Assembly: GCA_018401875.1 (NCBI GenBank) | Contig: JAGYJZ010000008.1 | Span: forward strand, 1 to 64,000 | From: Salibacteraceae bacterium | Lineage (GTDB): Bacteria > Bacteroidota > Bacteroidia > Flavobacteriales_G > Salibacteraceae | DNA: 64,000 bases | Reading direction: 5' to 3' | Part shown: in pieces, positions 26,803 to 33,578 of the stretch | How positions within the stretch are numbered: position 1 is the first letter of the stretch | Layout of the letters: the number at the start of each line of letters is the position of its first letter | The notes under the pieces: generated by a model | The model's input: only the letters and a program-made list of their open reading frames with translations | Databases searched by the model: none | Told to the model about the DNA's origin: nothing | Made by a program: the position numbers and the translations under genes

Positions 26803-27227
26803 ATGAATCGACTACAATTACTATTTTACCCTAAAGAAGTTCAACATCTAATTCTCGAATTAGATTTATTATGGAGTAAGTATGACAGTAACGAGTTCAT
26901 ATCAACAACGTCTTGTGTACCTATCCTTAAGCCTCACATTGACTTAGCAATTAAGAAGAACAGTCAGATATAGCCAACGTACTTCGGAACGGTACAAAGC
27001 CAAGCATTATGGCTTTAACTATGATAGCAAATTTAGCTGGTGATTGGCTAGAGACTGGAAAATATCATATGTACCGAGGTGTTCTAAATCCATTAACAGG
27101 CGGAGAAAGTCTACTAAGAGTTTATAATGGAACAGTTGACCGACTTGAAGAAGTGGGGGAAATTTCAAAAGACGATGCAGAGCGAAACAAAAAACAACTT
27201 CTAGACAATATAAAATCGAACGGTTAA
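26803..27227 (+). pseudogene. Uncharacterised cassette gene interrupted by a -1 frameshift
   Basis: The first frame (26803-26973, MNRLQLLFYPKEVQHLILEL to AIKKNSQI) stops where a second frame is already coding: EEQSDIANVLRNGTKPSIMA continues without a stop into MIANLAGDWLETGKYHMYRG and ends at 27227. The in-frame region of the second frame starts at 26955, upstream of any start codon, so the two are halves of one protein of about 141 residues. Adding one A at 26953-26954 (AAG AAG to AAA GAA GAA) restores it. No family is recognised; it looks soluble and acidic. Genuine mutation or sequence error cannot be separated here. Confidence 0.65.
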
Positions 27228-27263
27228 ATCAAGCAATACTCTTTTAGCACTTTAATTCAAATA

Positions 27264-27872
27264 ATGGCAGATAAAAAGCAATTTACGGATGATGAAAAAG
27301 CTAATTTACCAGGCAATGGTGACTATCGTGACTGGGTTTTGTACATGGCTTCTCAGGAACATAGGAATTGGACATATAGCTACTACGAGTACAACAATGA
27401 GTTCCCTAAGATAAAAAAGGGAGAGCTAGCCAGACTTCAAATTTCACTTACAGAACTTGAAGAAGGTGGCTATGCCGTAAAAAGAAAATCGTTTGGTATT
27501 TATGACATTACACCCAAGGGAGTGGCCCTTTGGGATAAAGGAGGTTTTGCTGCAAAAGAGACCAAAGAAAAAGAGAAGGAAAATTTAGAATTTGAGCTTA
27601 CTAAGTCGACAAAAGACTCGATCTCTTTTTCAAAAATTACGACTATTGGCTCGCTAATAGTCGCAGCGGGTTCACTCGGAGTGGCATATTTTTCAAGCGA
27701 AGACTCTAAAGAAACATTATTACGGCAACAAGAATTGATATTGAAATCGCAAACACAAATAGAGAATTTACAAGGACAAGTAGAACAAACTACCAGTTAT
27801 CAACTACAAATTGAGACTTTGAAATTGGAAGTCCAAGAATTAACTAATAAATTAGATTCAACATCTCCCTGA
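27264..27872 (+). CDS. Uncharacterised membrane protein with N-terminal helical domain, one TM and coiled coil
   Basis: 202 residues. The N-terminal 90 residues have a winged-helix-like pattern (GELARLQISLTELEEGGYAV, SFGIYDITPKGVALW), as in proteins with a small HTH domain. A charged linker (KETKEKEKENLEFEL) leads to one transmembrane segment (ITTIGSLIVAAGSLGVAYF, about 125-143) and a C-terminal heptad coiled coil (QIENLQGQVEQT, LKLEVQELTNKL). The stop is followed by a hairpin site. I recognise no family. A membrane-tethered sensor or an effector of a defence-type cassette are possibilities only. Confidence 0.75.
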   Translation: MADKKQFTDDEKANLPGNGDYRDWVLYMASQEHRNWTYSYYEYNNEFPKIKKGELARLQISLTELEEGGYAVKRKSFGIYDITPKGVALWDKGGFAAKETKEKEKENLEFELTKSTKDSISFSKITTIGSLIVAAGSLGVAYFSSEDSKETLLRQQELILKSQTQIENLQGQVEQTTSYQLQIETLKLEVQELTNKLDSTSP

Positions 27873-27899
27873 AAATTGGAGAGAAAAAAAATAAAAAAC

Positions 27900-28078
27900 A
27901 TGCGCCAACAAAACCTAAAAAAACATGGGAAGAAACGTACTGAAAACTAGCATAGAACTTCGTAGGTTGGTTCGTCACGCCTTGCTCCGCTGAAGCTTCG
28001 CGAAGGCGAGGCCGGACAGAAACGTACTTCGAACCCGATAGCTATCGGGTCCCACGTTTCTTAGCTAACCCGCAGGGC
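27900..28078. repeat. Hairpin intercassette site 1 with 80-bp repeat
   Basis: Imperfect dyad between two cassette genes: AAGAAACGT near 27938-27946 pairs with ACGTTTCTT near 28053-28061. Inside lies an 80-bp segment (27981-28060) repeated at 28701-28780 with about 90% identity, containing CTCCGCTGAAGCTTCG and the perfect palindrome CCCGATAGCTATCGGG at 28034-28049. The right end, TTAGCTAACCCGCAGGGCAC, resembles the ends of gene-cassette sites. Confidence 0.65.
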
Positions 28079-28088
28079 ACAATTTTAA

Positions 28089-28613
28089 ATGAAACTAACA
28101 TTAGCAATATCAACGATATTAATCTGCACCAAACTCTCTGGACAGGAACTAATAATTAGTACTGACACCTTTTCCCAAACTTCACAATCGCTATTCCCAA
28201 CTGAGCTTGTAACAACAACATTTGTTTGTACAACTTCGGTTGGAAATATTGAGAACGGACTTAGAAATGGAATATGGAACTTTAACCTCTGTGACAAATC
28301 ATTTTTGTGGAACAATACAAGATTCCAAACTCCGATCGCAACAGTTGATTACCATGACGGACAACTGGCAGGAAATTACATTTCCTATTACCCCGACTCA
28401 ACTATTAAGTCTGAATTTCACTTCCAAAATGGGCGATTAGATGGAACGTTTGCGTGTTATAACGAGAAAAGAATAATGATTTATCAAGGAACAGTTGACC
28501 CAATTCAAGAATTGGCTAATGGTAAAGAATTCAACTCGACAGGGTCATTTAAAGGAGATAGGACATTTCTAATTGAAACCCTTCGAAGAGATTGGGTGAA
28601 TGAAATTGAATAA
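28089..28613 (+). CDS. Secreted MORN/YwqK-like protein
   Basis: 174 residues with a signal peptide (LTLAISTILICTKLSGQ). The mature part has two or three MORN-like turns: ENGLRNGIWNF, YHDGQLAGNYISYYPDSTIK and HFQNGRLDGTFACYNEK, the GxxxGxWxxYyxxG pattern of the YwqK-like repeat family. It contains several Thr/Cys-rich segments before the repeats. The gene is bracketed by the two 80-bp direct repeats and by hairpin sites, as expected for a mobile gene cassette. Function unknown. Confidence 0.75.
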   Translation: MKLTLAISTILICTKLSGQELIISTDTFSQTSQSLFPTELVTTTFVCTTSVGNIENGLRNGIWNFNLCDKSFLWNNTRFQTPIATVDYHDGQLAGNYISYYPDSTIKSEFHFQNGRLDGTFACYNEKRIMIYQGTVDPIQELANGKEFNSTGSFKGDRTFLIETLRRDWVNEIE

Positions 28614-28616
28614 AAA

Positions 28617-28806
28617 AACCGCGCATAACAGCGGCTGCAACTAATGCTTGCTTGAAACTAAAAAATGATGTTTTGTGCTTTCAATAACCACCCTCTTGAC
28701 CTTGCTCCGCTGAAGCTTCGCGAAGACGAGGCAGGACAGAAAAGTGCTTCAAACCCGATAGCTATCGGGTCCCACGTTTCCAAGCCAAACATTTAACAGT
28801 AATATG
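28617..28806. repeat. Hairpin intercassette site 2 with 80-bp repeat
   Basis: Starts GCGCATAACAGCGGCTGCAA and ends CCAAACATTTAACAGTAAT. TGCTTGCTTGAAAC pairs imperfectly with GTTTCCAAGCC. It contains the second 80-bp copy (28701-28780) with the palindrome CCCGATAGCTATCGGG at 28754-28769. Layout and orientation match site 1, 720 bp away. Confidence 0.65.
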
Positions 28807-28847
28807 AAAATGAATCTAGATAAGTATGATTCATGATTGACAAACAC

Positions 28848-29567
28848 CTACTTTCCTTTCTTCCTAAGTTGCATATTGAGCACTTCCACCATTAATGAAA
28901 AGAACACCGCGAAGTAAATGAAGCCTTTGGGCACGTGCACACCACCGATGGGTAAGCCTTCAACCAACAGCATAAATCCGATCAAGATTAAGAATGACAA
29001 GGCGAGCACTTGAAGTGTGGGCTGACCGTTGATAAATGCACTGATGCGTGAAGCAAAAATCATCATGATGATAATCGCGATGATTACCGCGGCAATCATT
29101 ACAGGCAAATCGTTTGACATTCCCACAGCCGTCAAAATACTATCAAATGAAAAAACGATGTCGAGCAAAACGATTTGAAAAATAATATTTGAGAAAGACA
29201 CCTTTTTCGGTTTGGCTTCAATGGCGTGCTCATCTCCCGAAACTTTCGCGTGTATTTCAGAAGTGCTTTTAGCCAGCAAAAAGAGTCCACCTGACATGAG
29301 TATGAGGTTTCTACCGCTGAATGGAATTGAAGCAATGGTGAACAAAGGCTCCGTTAACCCGATCAGCCACGAAATCCCCATCAGCATTACGATGCGCACA
29401 CCAAGCGCTAGAACTAATCCAATGGTTCGTGCCTTTGGCTGCTGGTGTGTGGGAAGTTTGTTGGCGACAATCGATATAAAAATGATGTTGTCGATACCCA
29501 GCACCACTTCTAAAAAAGTTAGTGTGAGAAGCGCAATCCAAGCTTCGGGTTGCAAGAAAATTTCCAT
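28848..29567 (-). CDS. TerC-family integral membrane protein
   Basis: 239 residues, about seven transmembrane segments. The motif [17 protein letters not shown] near residue 20 and the mirrored [16 protein letters not shown] in the second half are the two acidic metal-binding motifs of TerC/Alx proteins, which handle manganese and supply metal to secreted enzymes. A cysteine-rich lipoprotein gene lies 7 nt upstream on the same strand. The gene ends beside the second hairpin site, so it marks the edge of the cassette segment. Confidence 0.92.
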   Translation of the reverse strand: MEIFLQPEAWIALLTLTFLEVVLGIDNIIFISIVANKLPTHQQPKARTIGLVLALGVRIVMLMGISWLIGLTEPLFTIASIPFSGRNLILMSGGLFLLAKSTSEIHAKVSGDEHAIEAKPKKVSFSNIIFQIVLLDIVFSFDSILTAVGMSNDLPVMIAAVIIAIIIMMIFASRISAFINGQPTLQVLALSFLILIGFMLLVEGLPIGGVHVPKGFIYFAVFFSLMVEVLNMQLRKKGK

Positions 29568-29574
29568 TTCTTAA

Positions 29575-29823
29575 TTAATTACACTCGCAATTCCAAAGCT
29601 TCTCGTAGGCCTTAATGTCATCGCGCCACTCTCTGCGATTGGCGTAATAATCCTTCGCTTCCGAATAGCAGATTTCGCTGACATTCATGTCTTGTTCGCC
29701 TGCAGGGCAAGTGGCACATACGTCACACCCTGTGCATTCGACACAATTTTTGCAAGCGCTTAAAGCGATAAACACCGAAAGCATAATAATGAATCGAAAA
29801 GTATGCATGGTTTTGAACATCAA
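29575..29823 (-). CDS. Small cysteine-rich lipoprotein
   Basis: 82 residues (or 77 from an internal Met). The signal sequence ends LSAC, and the lipid-modified Cys is the first of six cysteines spaced by exactly two residues (C-x2-C repeated through CATC), followed by further Cys residues in SEIC and NCEC. This resembles a metal-binding or disulfide-rich cluster. It precedes terC by 7 nt, so a shared role in metal handling at the envelope is plausible. I recognise no family. Confidence 0.75.
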   Translation of the reverse strand: MMFKTMHTFRFIIMLSVFIALSACKNCVECTGCDVCATCPAGEQDMNVSEICYSEAKDYYANRREWRDDIKAYEKLWNCECN

Positions 29824-30159
29824 TTAAACATCAAAAGTGAGAAAATGACTTCAAACTGCACTATTAAATAAAAAAAGCATGAAAATATTCTGAAAAATCA
29901 GTCATTTTCTGCTGTGGAAGATGGGTTTAGCTTCGCTGGACCCTAGTATCTTCTGTTTGACCTTCAATGCAAAACCCCACGCTTTCAGCGCGGGTTGGTT
30001 TTTTGTTTTTGCAGCCTTATGAAAATGATGGGTTTAGCTCCGCTGGACCCTAGTATCTTCTGTTTGACCTTCAAAGAAAAACCCCACGCTTTCAGCGCGG
30101 GTTGGTTTTTTGTTTTTGCAGCCTTATGAAAATGAATTTTCAACGGCTGCAAAAACAAA
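29824..30159. repeat. Gene-free region with a 107-bp tandem duplication
   Basis: Two units, 29920-30026 and 30027-30133, differ at only a few positions. Each holds a hairpin (GGGTTTAGC...GCTGGACCC inside GATG...ATCTTC) and then a terminator-like stem (CCCCACGCT with AGCGCGGG) followed by TTTTTTGTTTTTGCAGCC. The last string occurs inverted next to the tRNA-His terminator. The start of unit 1 (TGGAAGATGGGT) matches the 3' end of the tRNA-His gene, which suggests descent from a tRNA-terminator segment. The only long minus-strand frame here runs through tRNA and terminators and is not a gene. Confidence 0.75.
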
Positions 30160-30187
30160 AAACCCCTCAAACAAGTTTGAGGGGTTT
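30160..30187 (-). terminator. Rho-independent terminator downstream of tRNA-His
   Basis: Minus strand AAACCCCTCAAAC pairs perfectly with GTTTGAGGGGTTT across a 2-nt gap (effective loop 4 nt), followed by TTTTTTGTTTTTGC. It starts 7 nt after the tRNA 3' end. Confidence 0.85.
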
Positions 30188-30194
30188 TACTTTG

Positions 30195-30268
30195 GGTGGA
30201 AGATGGGTCTCGAACCCACGACCTCCTGAACCACAATCAGGCGCTCTAACCAACTGAGCTACAACCAC
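30195..30268 (-). tRNA. tRNA-His (anticodon GTG)
   Basis: Cloverleaf on the minus strand: D-arm GCTCAGTTGGTTAGAGC, anticodon stem CCTGA/TCAGG with loop TTGTGGT (anticodon GTG), T-arm GTGGG-TTCGAGA-CCCAT. Discriminator C73 and a G immediately 5' (complement of 30269) fit the tRNA-His identity elements G-1 and C73. CCA is not encoded. Positions 5-68 and 6-67 of the acceptor stem are T-T mismatches. A 5'-half fragment of the same gene lies just upstream. Confidence 0.9.
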
Positions 30269-30282
30269 CATTTAGTTGTCTT

Positions 30283-30331
30283 GGCGCTCTAACCATCCCG
30301 ATAGCTATCGGGAGAGCTGCAACCACCATTT
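30283..30331 (-). pseudogene. tRNA-His 5'-half fragment with a palindrome in the D-loop
   Basis: On the minus strand it reads GGTGGTTGCAGCTC, then TCCCGATAGCTATCGGGA, then TGGTTAGAGCGCC. Flanking parts match the 5' half of the intact tRNA-His with one change (T to C at the ninth base quoted), and the palindrome replaces three D-loop bases. There is no anticodon arm or 3' half. It lies 14 nt upstream of the intact gene. Confidence 0.8.
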
Positions 30332-30435
30332 CACGTCCGTTTTTTACAAACGGGCTGCGAAAATAATTCAACAAATCAACATACAAGTGCCCCAAGCAAA
30401 ATTTGACGACTAAATTTGAACAGAATTTAAATGTC

Positions 30436-32562
30436 ATGGAAGAAGAAAGATTGAGTTTGAAGGTAGAAGGCATGACTTGCAATCACTGTGCGTCAACCGT
30501 TCAAGGCATTATAAAACAAGAAGGGGGCGATGACATTCGTGTGGATTACCTCATGGGTGAGGCCAATTTTGATTTAAAGAACACCCAAAATCTTGAGAAA
30601 ATCTTAAAGCGATTAGACGCAGCCGGATACAAATCAAACGCTGAAGGCAAAGAAAACTACAGCAAGGGCTCATTGAGCGATATCGAGAAAAAGTTTCTCA
30701 TCACATTGCCGTTTTCATTGGTGTTGTTTTCTCACATGTTTGCTCCGCACCACTGGTGGATCAACGATGTGTGGGTGCAGTTTTTTCTATGTCTTCCTGT
30801 GTATATGATGGGGCTCTACCATTTTGGTAAGAGCACGTTCGAAGCGATAAAAAGCGGCCACAACAACATGGATATTCTCATCTTGATCGGATCGAGCAGT
30901 GCGTTTTTCTACAGTGTGTGCGGTGCGATAGCGCACAGCGGATCAGATACTGTTCACGACTTTTTATTTTTTGAAACCACGTCAACCATCATCACCTTGG
31001 TTTTACTCGGTTATGTGATCGAACACCGCGCAGTGCAGCGCACCACATTGATTTTGCGCGACCTGTATAAAACCCAACCCGACAAAGCCAAAAAGCTTGT
31101 TCAAAATGGAATGAACCAAGATCTGGAAGTAGTAAACGCCAGTTCGCTGGTAAAAGACGACATTATTTTGGTGAATTCTGGCGACCGCATTCCAGCAGAT
31201 GGCATGATCATTCATGGCAGCCTAACACTCGATGAAGCCATGCTGACAGGCGAATCAGAACACCTTCAGAAAAACAAAGGTCAGGAAGTGCTTTCGGGTA
31301 GTTTGATTGTTGATGGTAATGGTACGCTCAAGGTGACAAAAACCGGCAAGGAGAGCACCATCGGAAAAATCATTGAATTGGTAAAGCAAAGCCGATCTGA
31401 CAAACCCGCTGTTCAAAAGCTTGCCGATAGAATCAGCGCGATCTTCGTTCCAGCCATCATCGGTATTGCAGCCCTCACCTTTGTGATCAACTATTTTGTG
31501 GTTGAGAGTGGAACAGCCGACTCTATTTTGAGAAGCATTGCAGTGCTCGTCATTGCTTGTCCATGTGCCATGGGATTAGCCACTCCAACCGCTGTAAGTG
31601 TTGGCCTGGGCTTGGCTGCTAAGATGGGAATCATCGTAAAGAAAGCCTCGGTATTTGAAGAGATCAACGCGATTCAAACCATCGTTTTCGATAAAACGGG
31701 CACCTTGACATCAGGCGATTTGCAGGTTTCGATGAATGACGTGGATACGAATTATGGACAAGAAGTGGTGTGGGGAATAATTAAAAGCTTAGAACAACGT
31801 TCAAACCATCCCATTGCTCACCGCATTCTTTCATTGACAGAACATATTTCAGAAACACCCTTGAACGACATTGAAGAAATAAAAGGCCGTGGTTTGCAAG
31901 CACGATACAACAACCAAGCGGTGAAATTCGGCTCGGCCACTTTCGTAAGTGCCACTGACAACAATGCAGATTTGTACCTGAGCATTGACGGAAAGGTGGT
32001 AGCCACATTTAACGTTTCAGACGAATTAAAACCTGACGCAGCTGAAACCATCGCGTTTTTCGCAAAAAAGAAACTCCACACGCTGATGCTGAGTGGCGAT
32101 AGTGAAAAGAAAACTGCTTTTGCCGCGAAGCAATTGCACATTGCCGATTATCAAGGCGCTCAATTGCCTGAAGACAAGTTGGCTAAACTGAAGGAACTAA
32201 AAAGCAACAGCAAAGTGGCAATGGTTGGCGATGGCGTCAATGATTCGCCTTCGCTGGCATTAGCTGATGTGGGAATCAGTATTGGAAATTCCAACGCACT
32301 GGCGGTTGACAGTGCCAAAGTGGTGATCGTAGGAAGCAAACTTGGGTTGCTCCAACAATTGTTTAAAATCAGCGACAAAGTGGTGCTCACGATTAAGCAG
32401 AATTTGTTTTGGGCTTTTTCTTACAACTTGGTGGCGATTCCATTGGCTGCAGCTGGTTATCTCGACCCCATGCTCGCGGCACTTTCCATGGCTTTTAGCG
32501 ATGTAATTGTGATTGGAAATTCACTGCGATTGAAAATGATTCTTCCAAATTCCATTCGTTGA
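30436..32562 (+). CDS. Copper-translocating P-type ATPase (CopA-like)
   Basis: 708 residues from MEEERLSLKVEGMTCNHC; a TTG 33 nt upstream is an unlikely alternative. Order: one N-terminal heavy-metal domain with GMTCNHC, membrane helices, actuator domain (LTGES), the CPC ion-binding motif in IACPCAMGLATP, phosphorylation motif DKTGTLTSG, the HP motif in SNHPIAHRI, and the hinge GDGVNDSPSLA. This is the P1B-1 pattern for Cu+/Ag+ export. The glycosyltransferase gene overlaps its stop by 4 nt. Confidence 0.93.
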   Translation: MEEERLSLKVEGMTCNHCASTVQGIIKQEGGDDIRVDYLMGEANFDLKNTQNLEKILKRLDAAGYKSNAEGKENYSKGSLSDIEKKFLITLPFSLVLFSHMFAPHHWWINDVWVQFFLCLPVYMMGLYHFGKSTFEAIKSGHNNMDILILIGSSSAFFYSVCGAIAHSGSDTVHDFLFFETTSTIITLVLLGYVIEHRAVQRTTLILRDLYKTQPDKAKKLVQNGMNQDLEVVNASSLVKDDIILVNSGDRIPADGMIIHGSLTLDEAMLTGESEHLQKNKGQEVLSGSLIVDGNGTLKVTKTGKESTIGKIIELVKQSRSDKPAVQKLADRISAIFVPAIIGIAALTFVINYFVVESGTADSILRSIAVLVIACPCAMGLATPTAVSVGLGLAAKMGIIVKKASVFEEINAIQTIVFDKTGTLTSGDLQVSMNDVDTNYGQEVVWGIIKSLEQRSNHPIAHRILSLTEHISETPLNDIEEIKGRGLQARYNNQAVKFGSATFVSATDNNADLYLSIDGKVVATFNVSDELKPDAAETIAFFAKKKLHTLMLSGDSEKKTAFAAKQLHIADYQGAQLPEDKLAKLKELKSNSKVAMVGDGVNDSPSLALADVGISIGNSNALAVDSAKVVIVGSKLGLLQQLFKISDKVVLTIKQNLFWAFSYNLVAIPLAAAGYLDPMLAALSMAFSDVIVIGNSLRLKMILPNSIR

Positions 32563-33578
32563 GGAATGCCATTTACATATCGTCAGGCATCGGCAATGCA
32601 CTTTTGCTGGTTCCATTAATCAAATCACTCAAAGCAAAAGGCAGCCTCACGGCATTAAGTACATCACCTTTTGGCGCTCGACACATTTTTGACGGTGTGA
32701 ATGAAGCCCTGTTTGACGATGTTATTTCACTTGAAACATCGGTAGAATGGATGAAGAACACGGCCACCTTTACGCGCAAATTTGACGGCATTTATATGGA
32801 TCATTTTGCATCGCGCAGGAAGAACATGATTTTGTCGCACATGAACAGTAAAGAGGTGATCACCAACACCATTCCGCTCAAGCTTCCCAGCCTTTTTAAG
32901 TCGCGCATCAGAAAAATAGAACCTAAAGTGGGTATCCACGAAGCCACACAGTACATGCGCTATATTGATCCAGATTTCACGGATGCACACCTCACAGATT
33001 CACTTTTCACGCTCACCTCAAAAGAGCACACAGCGGTCTCTGAAGAAAAATACATCACCATTCAACCGGGAAGCGGAAACAACATCGCCCCGTGGAAAAC
33101 CTTGCCCACCAAAAAATGGACAAAAGTGATCGAGCAGATTCTAGAAAACTATGCCGATATCAACATCGTGGTGCTTGGGGATGACACTGAAACAGCGTTG
33201 ATTCAGCACCTACCAAAAGACGACCGTGTGATCAAAGCCATCGGAAAAACAGAAGTGAGAGACCTTCCCGGAATTGTTTCAAAATCGATGCTCCATTTGG
33301 GCAACGACAGTGGAATAATGCATTTAGCAGGTTGTGTAGGAACGCCAACAGTGAGCGTTTGGGGCGGTTCGGATCCGAATTTATACGGCTGGCATAAAAT
33401 CAACGCAGCGAAGCACAAAGTGATCCACTACCCGCTCGAATGCGGACCTTGCAGCCGTTGGATCGAACCCAATCATTCAAAAGTAGAAGTGCCCTCGATG
33501 TGTCCTGATTTCAAATGCCTTTCGCAAATCAGCGTCAATGAAATCATGAAAAATGTTGACCAGTTTTTAGCCCGTTGA
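32559..33578 (+). CDS. Glycosyltransferase family 9 (heptosyltransferase-like)
   Basis: 339 residues. The N-terminal block NAIYISSGIGNALLLVPLIK and the C-terminal nucleotide-sugar site (QPGSGNNIAPWKTLPTKKW; LGNDSGIMHLAGCVGTPTVS) are GT9/ADP-heptose:LPS heptosyltransferase features. The start is TTG at 32559, overlapping the ATPase stop as TTGA; no ATG is available until well inside the domain. It probably adds a sugar to LPS core or another surface glycan and is coupled to a flippase gene downstream. Confidence 0.85.
   Translation: MRNAIYISSGIGNALLLVPLIKSLKAKGSLTALSTSPFGARHIFDGVNEALFDDVISLETSVEWMKNTATFTRKFDGIYMDHFASRRKNMILSHMNSKEVITNTIPLKLPSLFKSRIRKIEPKVGIHEATQYMRYIDPDFTDAHLTDSLFTLTSKEHTAVSEEKYITIQPGSGNNIAPWKTLPTKKWTKVIEQILENYADINIVVLGDDTETALIQHLPKDDRVIKAIGKTEVRDLPGIVSKSMLHLGNDSGIMHLAGCVGTPTVSVWGGSDPNLYGWHKINAAKHKVIHYPLECGPCSRWIEPNHSKVEVPSMCPDFKCLSQISVNEIMKNVDQFLAR

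Noticed and set aside
26700-28850. Classical integron
   Set aside because: Sites look attC-like, but no tyrosine integrase is in the window and the core sites do not fit the strict consensus; I keep only 'cassette-like'.
29985-30236. 83-codon minus-strand frame
   Set aside because: It runs through the tRNA-His 3' half, the terminator and the 107-bp repeats; structured RNA explains the open frame.
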